A stretch of DNA of 64,000 bases from Manduca sexta. Lineage: Eukaryota > Arthropoda > Insecta > Lepidoptera > Sphingidae. Location of the stretch: contig NC_051138.1 in NCBI RefSeq assembly GCF_014839805.1, positions 12,150,983 to 12,214,982 of the forward strand, given 5' to 3'. The notes under the pieces are model-generated. The model had not been told where the DNA came from. It did no database searches and saw only the letters and a list, made by a program, of their open reading frames with translations. Positions 58,551 through 64,000 of this stretch are shown here, piece after piece. Each line of letters starts with the position of its first letter. Positions within the stretch are counted from its first letter, which is position 1. A program made the position numbers and the translations under genes.

Positions 58551-60820
58551 CACTAACCACTCCAAAAGTTTATCTCACACGACGGAACTTTTTGGTCAGA
58601 TCGAAGTTGCCAAACTGGCAAGAAACGCGCCGCCCGCCCTAGATATTCACTGTACATACATACATATTCTATAGGTTTATAGTGATCGTAAATAAAACTG
58701 ACGTAGAATCAATATTTGCGTTAATGATTAGTTAATACTTATATTATTTGATTTATAAAAACCAATTATAATATATACTTACTTAAGTATGTTTTCATAT
58801 TTTGCAAAATCTTTTAAGTTGCCACCGCACAGTCTCTGTGAACATGTTGCCGAGAAACACTAGGTATGTCACTGTGAAACTGACTGTTCCCGATAGCTAA
58901 ACAAAGTTGGACGAAAAAATTCTTCGTGATTTAAGTATGTTTAAGCATGCCGCCGGGGTCGTAATTTCATCAGACAATGTACTTAATATGTTTTAAATCT
59001 TCACTGAACCACTATACTGCCGGCCTAAGCTGTCGGTCGGAAAGTCGATCAGTGTGACGTCTGATTGCTTACAGGCCGAAGATGGCCCTAGGAACTGCCG
59101 AAATATCCAAAAGTCTTTGCTTCTCTGAAAGTGACAATATATTAAAGTATAATATAAATTACAGTTAGCACAAGACGCGATATGAAAATGCCTTTAGCGC
59201 CTTTTCTGGAAGCTTCATGCTACTGACGACAATGCTATTTTGTTTTACAGTACCTCTTAGTGACATCCTGCGAGCTGAAGACATAACAAATTACAATTAC
59301 TGTAAAACGTACTTCGGCGAGGAAAGTACTTAATTTACCATTTAAATATATTTTTAAGAAAATACTTGGAAACATACAAAAATAAAATAGGTGGGGTAAG
59401 TATATTATACAAAAAGGGTTGGGTACTTACATAGTACCTATCATTTAGATTTATAATATCCGATTAGTTGGTTTTAATTCAGCGTTATGGATATTGTGTG
59501 GAAATAAATTAAAACAATAACAGGCGATGAAGAAGGAAGCTGCCCCCTCCAGGAGGTAGGGCCGGGGGCTCGGAGTGGACGGTTCCGCCGACATAACAAT
59601 TACAATTAGATGATTGACCACTGATTGCACAGCTTCCTAATCAAGTGGCCTCGGTCGTCATCGTAAATGTAGGTTAAATATTTGTTTAACAACATTGAAA
59701 TCAATCATTCCCCTATAGTTATATATCTTAGATTTTCATGCACTATAAAATAGTAACTAAAATTATGAACAATATTAGTTCTTTCTGTAAGGCTTTAAGT
59801 TTATTACACTTAAAAAGATGATTTCTATACATTATACCTATTTATTGATTTATTGCACTTCTTATAAACATGTAAAGGCGGAGTTAATACCAAAGGCATT
59901 CTTTACATAGTAGGTGCAGGTCAATAAAACTGCATAATAATGATAATGGGAAAAGTGTTGCATATTATTATCCTAAGCATAATAATATGCATTTGTCATT
60001 TCCATGGAAGTACTTAAATGTGCCTGTAACTTTATTGACCTATTCAACATAAAATAATTATCATCAACGATATTGCTATTACAAATTTTTAGGAGTACAA
60101 AAATATCATATTTTAATAATTCAATAAAAGTGAAAAGATATGTACCTATCTTTAATTTGTATGTACTAAGATATATACCTAATAGCATAATGTAGCGTTG
60201 AAGCTAAAAGGGGGATCTTGTTGTCTCTCTCTATCTCTCCTTTCCCGCTTTTCACTCGGCCCACGTGTACGTTTTCCGGAATAAATTCTGTCCCAAAAAC
60301 TAAAAGTCTCATCCATCCTTTTTAGGATTAGCTCCTAAGGAATAATTTTTAGCTGAAATTGTTTACAGTATAAAATAATGGTCATTATAAAAAACTAGAT
60401 TCGATTTTCTATTTATAATTCTGAGTTTATAATACAATATAATGTGTATCCGAACGTAATTTAGCTGTCAGTGATTAAAACTTCACACACTTCAATGTCA
60501 TTTAGCCACAAAATCTTTAAGTTTTAACAAATCTTTATTACTATAGAAATAGAGTTCTTTTTTTGTATACAACTAAATACAGTAAAATTGTCTTCATTGG
60601 ACTGAATTCTTTGACATTCGTGAATTATTGTAGTTGTGAATAAACGACGAAAACAATAGATTCGACTGTTTATTTGCTGGAAATAAGTGTTCAGTTCAAA
60701 CATTGTTTATTTGCTCATGCAAAAGTTAATTTACGAATTACTAAAATAAATCTTTTTTGCAAAAGCGGTGCAAAACTTTTACTGCCGGTGAACTGAATTT
60801 TCTGCAATTATTTCATTACA
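58551..60820. other. Head-to-head gap between Acyp and Pgm2 (promoters)
   Basis: The two genes diverge from this 2.3-kb stretch. Just upstream of Acyp is a GC-rich patch (58620-58645, GCGCCGCCCGCCC on the plus strand). Upstream of Pgm2, TTCAGTTC near 60691-60698 resembles an arthropod initiator. Nothing in between looks coding. Confidence 0.45.
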
Positions 60821-60889
60821 ATGTCTGAGTGTAACAGCGGCGACTTGAAATTAGATGCGGCAGTGAACAGCTGGTTAAAACATGACAAG
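60821..60889 (+). CDS. Pgm2: Pgm2 exon 1
   Basis: It runs from the ATG at 60821 (ATTACAATGT, A at -3) through 23 codons ending SWLKHDK to donor GTTAGT (60890), phase 0. Confidence 0.85.
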
Positions 60890-62425
60890 GTTAGTAAGGT
60901 CTACGTTTCGTAATTTTCCATAAATACCCTTCATTACAAACCTCGCTCGGCCTTGAAGTTCGGTAGATAAAAGCCGGCCTTTTGAGGCAGTCAGCCGTGC
61001 CTATGTTATATAAAAAAAGCATGAAAGATTTTTTTTCTTATCTAAATGATGTGTCCGATTGCCAATACTCAAGAGGTCAAATCACTTAGTATGAATATGT
61101 GTGTTGTGTCAAATTAATTTACATTCAGTCTGTATGTGCATAGACAATTGCATTCATTGAGCCTAACACTGCCCATGCAGTGGACAACAAGCCATTAATA
61201 GCAGATTATTTTCTTTTATTGCACCATCCTGTTATTCAAATTTAAGCAAGAATTATAAAGCCTAAAACTCATACAAGCACTGCACTTCACAACAGTGGCA
61301 GCCTTATACAATGCAACGACCCAGGCGGACCAAAGAAAAGTTGCCCAGTTTTCAGTTTTGTCAGTAAGATTGTAAAAAGATCTTCCAAGGCACCACACAA
61401 AGTCCCTGTTAACACAAGGTTCTTGTCGGTTACCCTGTTCGCCTCTCCCTAAGGCATCTGCTTTACAAATGCACACATTGTGGTACATCATTTATAGTAA
61501 CAATTAAGAGCATAAATATTTACTTCATTTCTGTAAGCTACCTATTTCATAATAATTTATAAAATTTAGACCTACAAATAATTGTTATCTGGAAATTTAT
61601 TTTTCTCTTCATAGAACCCAACCACTCGCCAAGAGGTCCTAGATGACATTGCCAGCTCAAAATGGGAGAAGTTAAAGAAGACAATGCTCCATCGTCAGAA
61701 GTTCGGCACTGCTGGTCTCCCGAGGGCGCCGGATACACATGCATGAATGATGTTGTAGTGTTGCAGACTGCACAGGTACAGTCAGAGGGAATTCAGTAGA
61801 TTGTATTTCTATATTTTATTAATTAAATGTACAGATGTTATAAGTTTCATTTATTGTATGGTTAATATAAATACTCAATGAAAATTAGCCATATTACTCT
61901 GATTCCAACTAAAACTCTGCATTGAAAATACTATTTAAAAGTATATTAATATAAGCAAACTGCAGAGCATCATATGATACTAGTATGACTTAATGTTTCA
62001 GTAAAAGATTTTTTTTCTTGATTATTGCTTTGAATGATGTGGCTAGCTTGCCGCTCACCTGATGGTAAGTGAAGTGAAGTAGAAACACTATCCAAGGCCT
62101 TGAATAAAAAAGTATTGTTTGGTATTCCACTGCGCTCGCCAGCCTAAGACCTGAGTTGTTAAGTCTCATTTGTCCAGTAGTTATACTGGCTACAATGTCC
62201 TTCAAACCGGTAAACAATGGTGACTACACACTGCTGTTTGGCGACAAAAATAAACATTGCGGTAATATCTAACCAGGCAGACTCACATATGAGAGACCTA
62301 CCACAAGTAAAATTGTATATGTTTTTGGTTTAGGGTCTGTGCTCATATATTCAGAAGTTATGCAGTCAAACTCCTTTACATAACGGGGTTGTCATTGGTT
62401 TTGATGGAAGGCATCACAGCAAAAG
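60821..62425 (+). CDS. Pgm2: Phosphoglucomutase-2 / phosphopentomutase, 5' part, with frame break in exon 2
   Basis: Exons 60821-60889, 61615-61775 and 62334-62425 encode the amino-terminal part; the rest lies beyond the right edge. PGM2 proteins interconvert ribose-1- and ribose-5-phosphate and glucose-1- and glucose-6-phosphate. Marks are the start MSECNSGDLKLDAAVNSWLK, the conserved FGTAGL (human FGTAGLRAAMG), YTCMNDVVVLQTAQ in another frame, and GVVIGFDGRHHSK, matching PGM2 order. Exon 2 has 161 bases where the family needs 168: after FGTAGL an extra C and the loss of eight bases between short direct repeats (GGGCGC) shift the frame, and reading straight on gives a stop about seven codons later. 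Introns, phases and flanking code are otherwise intact. Either the allele is broken, or the base calls here are wrong. Confidence 0.85.
61615..61775 (+). pseudogene. Pgm2: Pgm2 exon 2 with net 7-base deletion
   Basis: The acceptor is CTCTTCATAG (ends 61614) and the donor GTACAG (61776). It encodes NPTTRQEVLDDIASSKWEKL and MLHRQKFGTAGL in one frame, then the continuing conserved code (GAGYTCMNDVVVLQTAQ) in another. The break is at about 61718-61731, at CTCCCGAGGGCGCCGG. Splice sites and phase 0 ends remain sound once 7 bases are accounted for. Confidence 0.8.
62015..62312 (+). repeat. Interspersed repeat in Pgm2 intron 2
   Basis: It is a full copy of the 26205 family: ATTGCTTTGAATGATGTGGC, GGCTACAATGTCCTTCAAAC and CAGGCAGACTCACATATGAG. 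It ends about 20 bases before exon 3 of Pgm2. Confidence 0.75.
62334..62425 (+). CDS. Pgm2: Pgm2 exon 3
   Basis: The acceptor is TTTTTGGTTTAG (ends 62333), the donor GTAAGT (62426). It encodes GLCSYIQKLCSQTPLHNGVV and IGFDGRHHSK, ending in phase 2. The DGRHxSK block is typical of PGM2. Confidence 0.9.
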
Positions 62426-62969
62426 GTAAGTCAAAATTATTATTTTATTTTAACTTGTTTCTTATAGGGCTCGATTATCGACCATTGTTAGTTAATCCTA
62501 CTTAATTCATTCTAAGGGACAGGCAGTGCCTAGTGTAGAATGTTTTGCTAAATTTGACTGTGTAATTCTTTTGATTTGGAAATAAATTATTATTATTATT
62601 ATTGAAAAATTTTTAACAATTATTAGTACCTTTTTGGTTGTATACATATCATAATATTAAGTTTCCTTTCATAATAAAATATAATATCGCGTGGTCCAAA
62701 AGTACGATACGCAGTAAATCTTCGCATTTAAATAAATACGAAAACGCGATAATAACAAGATCAAGTCGCAAGGGGTCATTCGCGTCGGCAAGATAAATTT
62801 GTAATATAATATGATGTAAGATTATAAAAATATAATTTTTGTTGTTGTTTGCATAATTTATTATTTAACACGTGATAAGCGTATGTGACGATTTCACAAT
62901 CGCAACTGCGTATAAAAGTCGGATAAATTTGTTGTATAATTTTTATGATGATTTTGTATATTTACGCGA

Positions 62970-63165
62970 ATATTAGACATACAAATAAAACTATTTCTCG
63001 GATTTTATCGCGTTTTTTTATGTTATAAATATTGTAGCTTTGACATTTGGAGCGACCAACACCTCAGTCTTCCCCGTAACCATGAAGGCTGCAAAGTCTT
63101 CTAAACGTCGGGAGAAAATGATCACACAAAAACTGCTATAAATCCCGAAAAATACTTTTATTTCA
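62970..63165. mobile_element. TIR-type non-autonomous element
   Basis: The left end ATAAAACTATTTCTCGGATT is answered by AATCCCGAAAAATACTTTTA at the right. It shares CTGCAAAGTCTTCTAAACGT with 53845-54060. The centre is non-coding. Confidence 0.6.
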
Positions 63166-63689
63166 ATGTATATTTTTTATCTGCCCGACGGAATAACGAA
63201 ATGACTATTCTTATTATTCAAGTTAATCCATCAGGGTATATTCGTTTGCTCTGTTATAGTTGTAAAGCTTAGTGCGGATTTAATTCTGAGAAGTCGGTAT
63301 CCGCCAAGATGGCACAAAAAAACGCAACGCATTGTGAACCGTCTTTATATTGTCGATACCTTTTAAAATAAAAATAAAATGCTTTATTCATCACGTAGGC
63401 GAACATGGTTGCACTTATGATAAGTCAAGGTACATGAGAATATTTAATTATTACTTAATTAAATTAGCTTATATGCTTCGGTAATAGACGAGAGCTAAAT
63501 TATATCAACAATAAATAATAGTGTGCGCTACCGCTTAGACTTCAATGCGAAGTACAAATACTCAGAAATAAACGACTGTTATATCGTAGAACGTGCATGT
63601 GCATAGAAACTAATTTGTGTATGACGATTGAATATGAAAGACGACATTTATCTAATGCATCGAGCACGAAAGATTCACGACACGTTTAT

Positions 63690-63920
63690 TTGTTTTTTTA
63701 ACATGCTAGGTGTTGCAAGTGGCTCCGGCCACGTGAATAACCTTGGGATAAATTTCTCATCGTACTTTTCAGGGTGCAAAAGTAGCCTATATCCCTTTCT
63801 TATGATTTAAGCTGACACCGTGCCAAATTTCATCAAAATCGGTTGTGTAGTTCAATGGCTTAAAATTGTGATAAACAAATAAACTAACTTAGCTACTTTC
63901 GCGTTTATATTAGTATGGAT
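63690..63920 (+). repeat. Transposon-tail repeat at right edge
   Basis: It has CCAAATTTCATCAAAATCGG and GCTACTTTCGCGTTTATATT, typical 3'-end blocks of insect interspersed elements. Confidence 0.55.
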
Positions 63921-64000
63921 TGCATTTACGTTTGGAACAATGCGTACGGTAAATAATAATTTACAGTTATTGGTTGGTACCCAAGGCCCTTTCCTTTAGC

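Larger units (their letters stand above)
62426..64000. other. Pgm2 intron 3 (to window edge)
   Basis: No further Pgm2 exon was recognised. It includes a TIR-type repeat (62970-63165) and the tail of a common interspersed repeat (63690-63920). Confidence 0.6.

Noticed and set aside
63960..64000. A fourth Pgm2 exon at the right edge behind TTTACAG
   Set aside because: The frame that fits the phase does not resemble the PGM2 sequence expected after DGRHHSK.

Overview
This window is AT-rich animal nuclear DNA, almost certainly from an insect and most likely a moth or butterfly (Lepidoptera). The coding exons are short, have GT-AG boundaries and sit far apart in introns of up to about 11 kb. The space between them is packed with repeats of a lepidopteran type: tRNA-headed SINEs, LINE-type tails, fold-back MITEs, a Ty1/copia element and a short TTAGG-type telomeric motif. 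I see no bacterial-style gene organisation and no CRISPR array.

Four genes can be assembled by hand from conserved exons and matching splice phases. (1) On the plus strand, 6932-9135 holds the last three exons of a STARD10-like START-domain lipid-transfer protein; earlier exons must lie beyond the left edge. (2) On the plus strand, 20050-44652 is a Fuseless-family gene, a multi-pass membrane protein with repeated W-R-G-x-W motifs. It has two alternative amino-terminal halves: four exons at 20050-23347, and one intronless GC-rich exon at 24855-25388. Both end in phase 0 and can join the same three carboxy-terminal exons (34792-34944, 43855-44038, 44375-44652). (3) On the minus strand, 58550-47418 is a complete three-exon acylphosphatase, 101 aa, whose usual catalytic arginine is threonine. 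(4) On the plus strand, from 60821 and running off the right edge, are the first three exons of phosphoglucomutase-2 (Pgm2). Exon 2 carries a net 7-base loss that breaks the frame.

By region: 1-6931 is presumed intron of the STARD10-like gene. 9136-20049 is its 3' UTR and intergenic DNA. 20050-44652 is the Fuseless locus, with a copia retrotransposon (38780-42633) in its last long intron. 44653-47417 is the convergent gap between Fuseless and acylphosphatase. 47418-58550 is acylphosphatase, whose intron 2 holds a SINE-related tandem array, an inverted-repeat element and a perfect 33-bp hairpin. 58551-60820 is the head-to-head gap between acylphosphatase and Pgm2. The four genes share no obvious pathway (lipid transfer, synaptic membrane protein, acyl-phosphate hydrolysis, sugar-phosphate metabolism) and look like ordinary neighbours.

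The most notable observation is the Fuseless arrangement: two divergent amino-terminal halves, one multi-exon and one intronless, both able to splice in frame to a single carboxy-terminal half. All exon calls come from reading the sequence by eye; no alignment or transcript data were available.
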